Below, in pieces: positions 36,860 to 44,993 of a stretch of 64,000 bases of DNA; position 1 is the stretch's first letter; each line of letters starts with the position of its first letter. Position numbers and translations under genes: made by a program. The stretch is from the NCBI GenBank assembly GCA_014652975.1, contig BMZV01000003.1, positions 248,001-312,000 on the forward strand. The letters run 5' to 3'. The notes under the pieces are model-generated. The model did not search any database and was not told the origin of the DNA. It saw nothing but the letters and a program-made list of their open reading frames with translations. Source of the stretch: Kocuria marina. GTDB taxonomy: Bacteria; Actinomycetota; Actinomycetes; Actinomycetales; Micrococcaceae.

Positions 36860-38067
36860 GCGGCGGCCTCCTTCGAGCGACGGGTGGCGAACTTGAACAG
36901 CGGGGGCAGCGCCACGAACAGCACGATCAGGGACTGCACGACCAGCACGATGTCGATGTTGGTCCCCGTCATGGACTGCATGGTCACGCCACCGGCGCGG
37001 AAGGCCCCGTAGAGGATGCCCGCGAAGAACGTCCCCCACGGGCGCGAGCGGCCGAGCAGGGCCACGGTGATCGCGTCGAAGCCGAAGGACGCGGCCACGC
37101 CCGAGGTCAGCGAGTGTTCCGTACCGGCGATTTGCGCGGTACCCGCGAGCCCGGCCAACAGGCCGGCGAGGAGCATGACGACGACGAACCCGCGGGTCAC
37201 GGAGATGCCCGCGGTACGCGCGGCGCGGGGGTTCGCTCCCACGGCGCGCAGCTCGAAGCCCACGGTGGAACGGTTGAGCAGCCACGTTACGGCCACGGTG
37301 GCCAGCACGGCCACCACGAAGCCCCAGTGCAACCGGAAGTGGTCACCCAGCAGCTTGGGGAACATCGCGGTGTCCGCGACGGGCGGGCTGATGGGGTTGG
37401 ACGAGCCCTCGCGCTGAAACCCCGGCAGCGTGAGCAACCACGCCACGAGGTTCAGGGCCACGTAGTTGAGCATGATCGTGAGGATGACCTCGTGCGCGCC
37501 CGTGCGCGCCTTGATCAGTCCCACGATCCCGCCCCACACGGCACCGCCCGCGGCGCCGGCGACGACGACGGCGAGTAGGTGCAGTCCCACGGGCAACTGC
37601 CACGCGAAACCGACCCACGCCGCGAGCGTGGCACCGATCAGGATCTGTCCCTGGGCGCCGATGTTGAACAGCCCGGCCCGGAACGCGAGGGCCACGCCCA
37701 GACCCGCGAGGATCAGGGGGGTCGCCACGGTCAGGGTCTCGGTCAGCGGGTACAACCGGTCCGCGAGCGTGCTGCCGTTGGGGTTATACACCGCGCCGTA
37801 GAACATGGCGATGTACGCGCTCGAGGCCGCTCGCCACATCGCGGAGAGCGTGTCCCCGGGGCGGGCGAAGAAGTACCCGGCGGCCTGGCGGACGCGCTCG
37901 TCCGTGACTGCGATCAGCAGCCCGCCCAGGATCAGCGCCACGACGACCGCGAGCACCGACTGCAGGGTGGAGCCCAGCAGGGTGCGGCGCGGGTCCTCGG
38001 CGGAGAGTTCGGTGGGTGGCGGGGCCGAGACCTGATCGGAGGTGGCCGGTGCGGTGGACGCGCTCAT
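36856..38067 (-). CDS. Nucleoside ABC transporter permease (first subunit)
   Basis: A 403-residue permease of the same family. ALAFRAGLFNIGAQGQILIG is the hallmark ('...GLFNIGAEGQ...') of the nucleoside/YufP branch. It is followed by GLIKARTGAHEVILTIMLNY and VGANPRAARTAGISVTRGFV. It is encoded between the ATPase (ATGA overlap at 38064-38067) and the second permease. A large extracytoplasmic loop after the first helix (MWRAASSAYIAMFYGAVYNP) is also typical of this branch. Confidence 0.92.
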   Translation of the reverse strand: MSASTAPATSDQVSAPPPTELSAEDPRRTLLGSTLQSVLAVVVALILGGLLIAVTDERVRQAAGYFFARPGDTLSAMWRAASSAYIAMFYGAVYNPNGSTLADRLYPLTETLTVATPLILAGLGVALAFRAGLFNIGAQGQILIGATLAAWVGFAWQLPVGLHLLAVVVAGAAGGAVWGGIVGLIKARTGAHEVILTIMLNYVALNLVAWLLTLPGFQREGSSNPISPPVADTAMFPKLLGDHFRLHWGFVVAVLATVAVTWLLNRSTVGFELRAVGANPRAARTAGISVTRGFVVVMLLAGLLAGLAGTAQIAGTEHSLTSGVAASFGFDAITVALLGRSRPWGTFFAGILYGAFRAGGVTMQSMTGTNIDIVLVVQSLIVLFVALPPLFKFATRRSKEAAA

Positions 38068-39761
38068 GCCGTGCGGTTCCCCTCGGGTCGGTCGGTGGTT
38101 CGGTCGGCGGGGTGGGCGCCGGGATCGAGGCCGTCCCCATCCAGGGTGACGGCAGCGGCGTCGCCCGCGTGAGCGGGAGCGGTCGCGGGTGCGGCCGTCG
38201 AGCCGCCCGCCGGGGACCCGCCGTCGTCGTGCGAGTGATCCCACGGCGCGGGCGGCAGCACGCTGTCCGCGGGCTCACCGGCCATCATGCGCCCAAGGGC
38301 CTCGCGCGGGGTGTCCGGGCCCACGATACCCATGAGGCGACCGTGGAAGAACACCGCGATGCGGTCCGCGAGTGCGTAGATCTCGTCCAGTTCGGTGGAC
38401 ACGATGAGCACCGCGGTGCCCTTGTCCCGCTCGGCCACGATGCGCTTGTGGATGAACTCGATGGATCCCACGTCCACACCGCGCGTGGGCTGGGACGCCA
38501 CGAACAGTTTGAGGGGCCGCCCGAGCTCGCGGGCGATCACGACCTTCTGCTGATTGCCGCCGGACAGCGTGGCCACCGGAGAGTCCACGGATCCGGTGCG
38601 GATGTCGTACTCGTTCACCTCAGAGCCGGCGTGCCCACTGATCGCACCGAGGCGCAGGGACGGTCCCGCCGCGAACTCCCGTTCCCGGTAGCGGTCCAGC
38701 ACGAGGTTCTCGGCCACGGTGAAGGTGCCCACGAGCCCGTCCGTGGAACGGTCCTCGGGCACGAAACCCACACCGCTGGCCAGAATCTCCCGGGTGCGCA
38801 GCCCCACGAGTTCCTGCCCGTCCAGGCGCGCGGAACCGCTCACCTGCTCCTCGAGTCCCACGAGGGCCTGGGTGAGCTCGGTCTGTCCGTTGCCCTGCAC
38901 ACCGGCCACGGCCAGGATCTCGCCGGGCGCGACGTCGAAGTCAACATTGTCCAGCAGCACGACGCCGTTGTCCCCCACCACGGTGAGCCCGCGCACCTCG
39001 AGCGCGGTCCCGGTGGTGTGGGCGGTGTCCTTGGCCACGGTCAGGGAGACGTCCCGGCCCACCATCAGGGCCGCAAGCTCGTCCGTGGACGTTTCCGGAC
39101 CCACCTGGCCGACCACTTCCCCGCGCCGGATCACGGTGATCACGTCCGACACCGCCCGGACCTCGCGCAGCTTGTGGGAGATGAACACGATGGACGTGCC
39201 GTTGTCCCGCAGTTGCCGCATGATCTCGAGCAGCTCGTCCGTCTCCCGGGGGGTCAGCACGGCCGTGGGCTCGTCCAGGATCAACACCTTGGCGTCCCGC
39301 ACGAGGGCCTTGATGATCTCGACCCGCTGCTGGACGCCCACGGGCAGGTCCTCGACCACGGCGTCCGGGTCCACCGCGAAGCCGTAGCGTTCGGAGATCT
39401 CCCGGATCCGGGCCCGGGTGGTCTCCAGGTCCAGGGACATCCCGCGCGTGTTCTCGTGACCCAGGGCCACGTTCTCGGCGACCGTGAAGACCGGGATCAG
39501 CATGAAGTGCTGATGCACCATGCCGATCCCGGCCGCCATGGCATCGCCGGGGCCGGAGAAACTGACGGGCGCGCCGTCGATCTCGATCGTGCCGGACGTG
39601 GGCTCGTACAGCCCGTACAGCACGTTCATGAGCGTGGACTTGCCCGCACCGTTCTCACCGAGCAAACAGTGGATCTGATGTGGTTCCACCGTGAGGTTCA
39701 CACGGTTGTTGGCGGTGAAGTCACCGAACTTCTTGGTGACGTCCGTCAGTTTCAACTGCAC
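38064..39761 (-). CDS. Nucleoside ABC transporter, duplicated ATP-binding protein
   Basis: A 565-residue cytoplasmic protein with two tandem ABC domains, as in sugar and nucleoside importers (YufO/NupA type). Domain 1 covers about residues 3-235 with Walker A LLGENGAGKSTLMNVLYGLY, signature near VGVQQRVEIIKAL and Walker B VLILDEPTAVLTPRE. Domain 2 covers about residues 250-490 with a degenerate Walker A region (AVAGVQGNGQTELTQALVGL), signature TLSGGNQQKVVIARELGR and a Walker B-like LFVASQPTRGVDVG. The last 60 residues are Ala/Gly/Asp-rich. Its ATG is 27 bp after the BMP lipoprotein stop. Confidence 0.93.
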   Translation of the reverse strand: MQLKLTDVTKKFGDFTANNRVNLTVEPHQIHCLLGENGAGKSTLMNVLYGLYEPTSGTIEIDGAPVSFSGPGDAMAAGIGMVHQHFMLIPVFTVAENVALGHENTRGMSLDLETTRARIREISERYGFAVDPDAVVEDLPVGVQQRVEIIKALVRDAKVLILDEPTAVLTPRETDELLEIMRQLRDNGTSIVFISHKLREVRAVSDVITVIRRGEVVGQVGPETSTDELAALMVGRDVSLTVAKDTAHTTGTALEVRGLTVVGDNGVVLLDNVDFDVAPGEILAVAGVQGNGQTELTQALVGLEEQVSGSARLDGQELVGLRTREILASGVGFVPEDRSTDGLVGTFTVAENLVLDRYREREFAAGPSLRLGAISGHAGSEVNEYDIRTGSVDSPVATLSGGNQQKVVIARELGRPLKLFVASQPTRGVDVGSIEFIHKRIVAERDKGTAVLIVSTELDEIYALADRIAVFFHGRLMGIVGPDTPREALGRMMAGEPADSVLPPAPWDHSHDDGGSPAGGSTAAPATAPAHAGDAAAVTLDGDGLDPGAHPADRTTDRPEGNRTA

Positions 39762-39788
39762 TGTTCTGCTCCTGCCGGGCCCGCCCGC

Positions 39789-40880
39789 TCAGGCGGTGGG
39801 GGCGTTCTTGGACTGCACCGTGACCTTGCCGTCGATGATGTCCTGCTTGAGCTGCTGGACCTGCTTGTCGAGGTCCTCGCTGACCTCGTCCTGCTGGTCG
39901 TGGTAGGGGGCCAGGCCCACACCACCGTTCTCGAGCGTGCCCACGTACTGGGTGTTGTCGAAGTTGCCGTCCGCGGCCTGCGTCACGACGTCCTCGACCG
40001 AGGTGGACATCTCCTTGAGCACGGACGTGAGCAGGAACTCCTTGCCGGCGTCCAGGGTCTCGTAGCCGTCGGTGTCCGGCCAGATCAGCCGGACGTTCTT
40101 GCCGCTGCGGTTGGCCTCGGTCATGGCGTCCACGGTGCCCTGGGCCGCCTGGCCGGCGACGGGCAGGACCACGTCCGCGCCCTCGCCGATGAGGTTCTGC
40201 GTGACGGTCTTGGCCTTGGAAGAATCCTGGAACGAGCTCAGGAACGTGCCGTTCTGGGAGTCCTTGTTCCACCCGAGGACCTGCACGTCCGCCTTGTTCT
40301 TCTCGTTGTAGTACTTCACCCCGTCCGCGAAACCGTCCATGAACACGGTCACGGTGGGGATGTCCATGCCGCCGTACGTGGCGACCTTGCCCGTCTCGGA
40401 CGTGCCCGCCGCGAGGTACCCGGCCAGGAACGCCGCCTGGGCGGTGTTGTAGACGATGGGCTTGACGTTGTCCGCCTTGATCGAGTTGTCGTCCACGATC
40501 GCGAAGTGCTTCTCCGGGTTGGCCGCGGCCACCTTCTTGGTGGTGTCCGCGAGCAGGAAGCCCACGGAGACCGTGAGGTTGCAGCCCTGCTGCGCCATGG
40601 AGGTCAGGTTGGGCTCGAACTCCGTCTCGGACTGGGACTCGGCCTGGCTGATCTGGATGCCCTTGTGCTCCTCGGCGGCCTTGAGGCCCTCATAGGAGCT
40701 CTGGTTGAAGGAACGGTCCTGGAAACCGCCGTCGTCGGAGACGATGCAGCCCTTGAAGTCGGAGGCCTGGGCGCTGCTGTCGCCGGCGTTGTCCGGGGCG
40801 GCACCGCAACCCGCCAGGACCAGGCCGGTGACCCCGGCCAGGCCAAGCGTCCCCAGGGTGCGCAAACGTCGAGTAGTCAT
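39789..40880 (-). CDS. BMP-family nucleoside-binding lipoprotein
   Basis: A 363-residue solute-binding lipoprotein (PnrA/Med type) anchored outside the membrane. The signal peptide ends in the lipobox LVLAGCG, with lipidated Cys near residue 25. The BMP domain starts with GCIVSDDGGFQDRSFNQSSY and includes VSVGFLLADTTKKVAAANPE, AFLAGYLAAGTSETGKVATY and ADVVLPVAGQAAQGTVDAM. It delivers purine/pyrimidine nucleosides to the double ATPase and permeases that follow. GGAGG lies 7 bp before ATG 40880. The first gene of the operon, preceded by an array of GTGACCCG sites. Confidence 0.93.
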   Translation of the reverse strand: MTTRRLRTLGTLGLAGVTGLVLAGCGAAPDNAGDSSAQASDFKGCIVSDDGGFQDRSFNQSSYEGLKAAEEHKGIQISQAESQSETEFEPNLTSMAQQGCNLTVSVGFLLADTTKKVAAANPEKHFAIVDDNSIKADNVKPIVYNTAQAAFLAGYLAAGTSETGKVATYGGMDIPTVTVFMDGFADGVKYYNEKNKADVQVLGWNKDSQNGTFLSSFQDSSKAKTVTQNLIGEGADVVLPVAGQAAQGTVDAMTEANRSGKNVRLIWPDTDGYETLDAGKEFLLTSVLKEMSTSVEDVVTQAADGNFDNTQYVGTLENGGVGLAPYHDQQDEVSEDLDKQVQQLKQDIIDGKVTVQSKNAPTA

Positions 40881-40916
40881 GAGGTCCTCCGGTCGGACTG
40901 GGATCAGATGTGGGTC

Positions 40917-40990
40917 GTGACCCGGGAACACAGTGCACGGGTCACCGGCCCGTGCCCCCGGGCGGTGACCCGTGCAGTGAGCCGGGTCAT
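40917..40990. promoter_or_regulatory. Alternating GTGACCCG sites / long hairpin upstream of the nucleoside ABC operon
   Basis: The octamer GTGACCCG occurs at 40917-40924 (+), 40938-40945 (-), 40965-40972 (+) and, with one mismatch, 40983-40990 (-). The middle two lie in a perfect 14-bp inverted repeat, TGCACGGGTCACCG (40934-40947) and CGGTGACCCGTGCA (40963-40976). The block is 37-110 bp before the BMP start. On the operon's strand a TACACT hexamer at 41006-41001 could be the -10, which would place the repeats in the leader. Either an operator for a dimeric repressor or an RNA hairpin is possible. Confidence 0.5.
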
Positions 40991-41045
40991 AGGTCAGCTC
41001 AGTGTAGCCCCGGAAGTACCCAGCAGTACGCTCACCGCGGGCGTG

Positions 41046-42305
41046 TCAGGACTGCGGGGCGTCCGGCGTCGTCGTCGCGTCCGCGAGCTCGCGCACGCGC
41101 AAGCGGATGGCGCGCAACGCCGTGGAGGCCATGACCTGCACGCCGCAGCCGATCGCCTCCTCCTGAGGGGCGTAGTCGGACTGGTGCAGGTCGTAGGTTC
41201 GGCCGCCGGGAGCCCGGGTCCCCAGGCGCATCATGGCGCCGGGGACGTGCTGCAGGAACCACGCGAAGTCCTCCCCGCCCATGGACTGCTCCACCAGCAG
41301 GATGCTCTCCTCCCCCAGCTCCGCTCGCGCGGCGATCTCCAGCAGGGTGGTCTCGGTCTCGCCGTTGACCACCGGCGGCACACCCCGGATGTGCTCGAGG
41401 TCCACGTTCACGCCGTACGGTGCGGCCACCTGCTCCACGACCTCGTCCAGCATGTCCCCGGCGCGCGACCACGCGTCCGCGTCCAGGCAGCGCATGGTCC
41501 CGGACATGAAACCGGACATGGGGATCGCGTTGGGTGCCACACCTGCGTGGATCTGACCCCACACCACGGCCACCCCGGAGCGCACGTCCACGCGGCGGGA
41601 GAGCACCGCGGGCACGTTGATCGCGATCTGGCTCATCGCGTAGACCAGGTCCTCGGTCAGGTGCGGGCGGGACGTGTGCCCGCCGCGTCCGGACAGCTCG
41701 ATCCGGATGGTGTCCGACGCCGAGGTGATCGCCCCGATGCGCGTGCCTACCTGGCCCACGTCCACCTTGGGTTCGCAGTGCAGGGCGAACATCCGCGGCA
41801 CGCCGGCCAGCACGTCCTCCTTGATGATGGTCAGGGCGCCGCCGGGCAGTTTCTCCTCGGCCGGCTGGAAGACCACGCGCACGGTGCCCGCGAACGGGGA
41901 CGAACGGTGCACGTCGGCGAGCACGCGGGCCACCCCGAGCATGACCGTGGTGTGGATGTCGTGACCGCACGCATGCATCACGCCCTCGTTGACGGACGCG
42001 TAGTCCAGGCCCGTGTCCTCGAGGATGGGCAGGGCGTCGATGTCCGCGCGCAGGCCCACCATCACGGGCCCGCGACCCACGTCCACGTAGCACCCGGTGC
42101 GTTCGAAGCGCACGGGGTGCAACCCGGCGGCCTCGAGGGCGTGCACGATCCGGTCCGTGGTGCGGTACTCCTCGTAGGACAGTTCCGGGTGCTTGTGGAT
42201 GTCCCGGCGGAAGCGCACGAGGTCCGGGAGGTAGTGCGAGAGCAGGGGGCCGATGGCCGGGGGCAGTCCGATGTCGTCGGCGGACGGCAGAGGCAGATCC
42301 AACAT
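41046..42305 (-). CDS. M20-family amidohydrolase
   Basis: A 419-residue metallopeptidase-fold amidohydrolase (HipO/AmhX type) that removes an acyl group or hydrolyses an N-acyl amino acid. Metal-binding motifs are RRDIHKHPELSYEEY, VMHACGHDIHTTVMLGVARV, VVFQPAEEKLPGG (Cys/His/Glu positions of the M20D subfamily) and MGGEDFAWFLQHVPGAMMRL. The dimerisation domain begins at SGRGGHTSRPH. ATG 42305 is chosen because a TACTGT (42318-42313) ends 7 bp upstream and no ribosome site exists. A GTG nine bases further upstream overlaps that hexamer. It is encoded between manC and the nucleoside transporter, and its substrate is unknown. Confidence 0.88.
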   Translation of the reverse strand: MLDLPLPSADDIGLPPAIGPLLSHYLPDLVRFRRDIHKHPELSYEEYRTTDRIVHALEAAGLHPVRFERTGCYVDVGRGPVMVGLRADIDALPILEDTGLDYASVNEGVMHACGHDIHTTVMLGVARVLADVHRSSPFAGTVRVVFQPAEEKLPGGALTIIKEDVLAGVPRMFALHCEPKVDVGQVGTRIGAITSASDTIRIELSGRGGHTSRPHLTEDLVYAMSQIAINVPAVLSRRVDVRSGVAVVWGQIHAGVAPNAIPMSGFMSGTMRCLDADAWSRAGDMLDEVVEQVAAPYGVNVDLEHIRGVPPVVNGETETTLLEIAARAELGEESILLVEQSMGGEDFAWFLQHVPGAMMRLGTRAPGGRTYDLHQSDYAPQEEAIGCGVQVMASTALRAIRLRVRELADATTTPDAPQS

Positions 42306-42363
42306 GTGTGTCACAGTACCGCCGGGACCCCGCGCGGTGATTCAGCGCGGGCGGAGGCGGGGC

Positions 42364-43479
42364 TCACAGGACGTCCGTGTCGCCGTTGCGCTTGAGGGAG
42401 TCCACCGCGTTCTTGACCCGTTGCGCGTGCTCGGCCGTGGTGACCAGCAGGGCATCCGGGGTGTCCACGACCACGATGTCCGCCACGCCGATCAGCGCGA
42501 TCAACCGCCCCGTGTCGGACACGACGATCCCGGAGGACTCGTCCGTGAGCACACGGTTGTTCTGGCCCAGGATGGACACTGGCGCGTCCGTGCGCGGGTC
42601 CACCTTGTTGAGCCGGTTGATCGCCGCGAAGTCCCCCACGTCCTCCCACGTGAAGTCCCCGGGGACCATGGCCACGTCCCCGGCCGCGGCGGCGGGTTCG
42701 GCCACGGCGTAGTCGATCGCGGTCTTGGTCAGGGTGGGCCACACCTCGTCCACGACGGCGTCCCGCTCGGGGGTCTCCCACGCGTCCGCGATTCGGTCCA
42801 GGCCCCGCGCGAGCTCGGGTTCGCTGCGGCGCAGGTAGGAGAGCATGAGACCCACGGGCGCCACGAACATGCCCGCGTTCCACGTGTACTTCCCGCTGGC
42901 CACGTAAGCGCGCGCGGTCTCCTCGTCCGGCTTCTCCACGAACTGCTCCACGGCGAGTGCGTGGGGTGCCTGATCGAGTCCCAGGGACTGCCCCGCCTTG
43001 ATGTAGCCGAAGCCCGTGGCGGGCGACGACGGCGTGATCCCGATCGTGACGATGCGTCCGGTGTCCGCCGCCCGCACCGCTTCCTTGACGACCTCCTGGA
43101 ACGCCGAGGCGGGCTCCACCACGTGGTCCGCCGCGAACGAACCGATGATCGCGGTGGGGTCGCGGCGCTCGATGAGCGTGCACGCGAGGCCGATCGCCGC
43201 CGCGGAGTCCTTGGGGGACGGCTCGAGCACGAGGTCGTCCGCCGTGAGCTCGGGCAGCTGTTCCTGCACCGCCCCGGCGTGGGAGCGCCCGGTCACGACC
43301 ATGACCGGACCGGCGGACAGACCCGCGAGCCGGTCGAAGGTGGCCCGCAGCAGGGACGAGCCGGAGCCCGTGAGGTCCAGCAAGAACTTGGGGGCATCCG
43401 CACGGGACAGCGGCCACAGCCGTGAACCCACCCCGCCCGCGGGGATGAACGGATGGAAACGTTGCAATGGCGAAGTCAC
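42364..43479 (-). CDS. manC: Mannose-1-phosphate guanylyltransferase
   Basis: A 371-residue nucleotidyltransferase making GDP-mannose from GTP and mannose-1-phosphate for mannosylated lipids and glycoproteins. The signature is FIPAGGVGSRLWPLSRADAP then KF. SFAADHVVEPASAFQE holds the metal-binding Asp and VEQFVEKPDEETA the FVEKP motif, with WNAGMFVAP following. It is the short, monofunctional form without the phosphomannose isomerase domain. GTG 43479-43477 is preceded at exactly 7 bp by TACACT, so a leaderless start is likely. Divergent from sdhCDAB across 540 bp. Confidence 0.9.
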   Translation of the reverse strand: MTSPLQRFHPFIPAGGVGSRLWPLSRADAPKFLLDLTGSGSSLLRATFDRLAGLSAGPVMVVTGRSHAGAVQEQLPELTADDLVLEPSPKDSAAAIGLACTLIERRDPTAIIGSFAADHVVEPASAFQEVVKEAVRAADTGRIVTIGITPSSPATGFGYIKAGQSLGLDQAPHALAVEQFVEKPDEETARAYVASGKYTWNAGMFVAPVGLMLSYLRRSEPELARGLDRIADAWETPERDAVVDEVWPTLTKTAIDYAVAEPAAAAGDVAMVPGDFTWEDVGDFAAINRLNKVDPRTDAPVSILGQNNRVLTDESSGIVVSDTGRLIALIGVADIVVVDTPDALLVTTAEHAQRVKNAVDSLKRNGDTDVL

Positions 43480-43704
43480 GACGGTCAGTGTACGGCCCCC
43501 TCCCCCGGCGGCCCTGGATGCGTCACCCGTGACATCCCGGGGTACGGGCCGCACACGGGCCGGGTGTGCCCACGCACGACGCGGCCGGCCGGCCCACGGG
43601 GACTTCCCGTGAGCCTTCGCGGGCCCGACCCCGCACCCGGGCGAGAGGTTCCCTCGAAGGCCCCGTGAGACGTCGCCGGCGGACCCTACGCACGGAGGTC
43701 GTGG

Positions 43705-43757
43705 GGCCGCTCGGGCGCGTATCACGGGCCGCTTGGGGGCCGCTTGACGGCCGCTCG
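43705..43757. repeat. GGCCGCTYG 9-mer array on an 11-bp period before sdhCDAB
   Basis: GGCCGCTCG at 43705 and 43749, and GGCCGCTTG at 43727 and 43738. Start-to-start distances are 22, 11 and 11 bp. A seventh-of-nine match at 43760-43768 continues the register. The array lies about 120-170 bp before the candidate sdh -10 region, in the otherwise featureless 540-bp gap (43480-44019) between manC and sdhC. A protein stacking on one DNA face, or decayed short tandem duplication, would both explain it. Confidence 0.5.
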
Positions 43758-43873
43758 AGGGGCGTTCGGACGGCGCACGGCCGGAGCCGATTCAGACACA
43801 GAACAATGCGCTAATTCCGCGCTATTCCGGGGGGCACACTTGCAGACACGTTGTCAGGAAATGTGCGGGGGGC

Positions 43874-43882
43874 TGGTATCTT
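43874..43882 (+). promoter_or_regulatory. Candidate sdhCDAB promoter (extended -10)
   Basis: TGGTATCTT gives an extended -10 (TG-n-TATCTT). A TTGTCA at 43851-43856 is the nearest -35-like hexamer, but its 20-bp spacing is long. The predicted start near 43890 leaves a leader of about 130 nt before the sdhC GTG. Confidence 0.35.
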
Positions 43883-44019
43883 TGACGAGAACTACCGAAT
43901 CATCCATGACAGAGCCAGCCAGGGCTCCGCCATCGCCGTGCACTCGCGCGAGAACGCTGCCTTCTTCTTCGACCATTCTTCGGTGCGCACGACGACGAGC
44001 GACACAGGGAGGACATTCC

Positions 44020-44397
44020 GTGGCGAACTCAACCAGGGGCACCCTTTACCGCGGCCAGTACGGCATGTGGTCTTGGGTCGCCCACCGTATTACCGGCGTG
44101 GCCATCTTCTTCTTCTTGCTGGTCCACGTCCTCGACACCGCTCTCGTGCGTGTATCCCCCGAGGCCTATAACGCAGTGATGGCGACCTACAAGAACCCCG
44201 TGATGGGTCTCGGCGAGGCCGGCCTCGTGGCCGCGATCGTCTACCACGCCTTCAACGGCCTGCGCATCATCCTGATCGACTTCTGGAAGGGCGGGACCAA
44301 GAACCAGAAGGGTCTGCTCTGGGGCGTCATCGCCCTCTGGGTCATCGTGATGATCCCGTTCCTCATCCGTCACCTCTCAGTCGTTTTCGGGGGTTAA
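44020..44397 (+). CDS. sdhC: Succinate dehydrogenase cytochrome b556 subunit
   Basis: A 125-residue membrane subunit of complex II with three helices. YRGQYGMWSWVAHRITGVAI holds the conserved Ser/His-Arg region of quinone binding, and FFFLLVHVLDTALV plus AAIVYHAFNGLRIILIDFW hold haem-ligand histidines. The start is GTG 44020 with AGGGAGG 7 bp upstream. In-frame upstream codons lack a site. sdhD begins 4 bp after its stop. Confidence 0.9.
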   Translation: MANSTRGTLYRGQYGMWSWVAHRITGVAIFFFLLVHVLDTALVRVSPEAYNAVMATYKNPVMGLGEAGLVAAIVYHAFNGLRIILIDFWKGGTKNQKGLLWGVIALWVIVMIPFLIRHLSVVFGG

Positions 44398-44401
44398 TTC
44401 C

Positions 44402-44887
44402 GTGAGCACTCCTCTCAAGACCAAGATCAGCGTCCCCCGCAGCCGGGACCTTCAGGTGGACGGCGTGAAGTACAACCGCGCCGGTTCGTCCCGCAGCAGC
44501 TTCGAGATGATCGCATGGCTGTTCATGCGCATGTCGGGCGTGGTGCTGCTCGTGCTCGTGTTCGGTCACCTCTACGTCAACCTCATGGTGGGGGACGGCG
44601 TGCACGCGATCGACTTCGGGTTCGTGGGCGGCAAGTGGGCCAACCCGTTCTGGCAGGTCTGGGACCTGGTCATGCTGTGGCTGGCCATGCTCCACGGCAC
44701 CAACGGTATCCGTACCATCATCGACGACTACGCCGATCGCAACACCACCCGCTTCTGGCTCAAGGTGCTGCTCTTCGTGGCCTCGGGCTTCGTGATCCTG
44801 CTGGGCACCATGGTGATCTTCACCTTCGAGCCGTGCCCCGCCGGTGCGGACCCCGCGCTGCTGGCGTCCTTCTGCCCCGGAGCGTGA
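44402..44887 (+). CDS. sdhD: Succinate dehydrogenase membrane anchor subunit
   Basis: A 161-residue anchor with three helices. [20 protein letters not shown] and [19 protein letters not shown] include the conserved histidine region, and [20 protein letters not shown] holds the His-Gly-x-NG-hallmark of SdhD. The C-terminal tail has two cysteines ([19 protein letters not shown]). The GTG start at 44402 overlaps the end of the sdhC control region. A gap of 106 bp separates it from sdhA. Confidence 0.88.
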   Translation: MSTPLKTKISVPRSRDLQVDGVKYNRAGSSRSSFEMIAWLFMRMSGVVLLVLVFGHLYVNLMVGDGVHAIDFGFVGGKWANPFWQVWDLVMLWLAMLHGTNGIRTIIDDYADRNTTRFWLKVLLFVASGFVILLGTMVIFTFEPCPAGADPALLASFCPGA

Positions 44888-44993
44888 TCGCGGCCACGGC
44901 GGAGCCCCCGGCTCCGCCGTCGTGCGTCGTCGCGGCCCGAGCGGCCGGGACCCGATACTTCTCCCACTCACCCACATAGAAAGAACATCTGGT

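Noticed and set aside
38016..42395. A 1459-codon open frame on the plus strand opposite the nucleoside transporter operon and the M20 gene
   Set aside because: It is an antisense shadow of five convincing genes. Its composition is His/Arg/Gly/Val-rich, with no domain and no ribosome site, as expected from third-position GC.
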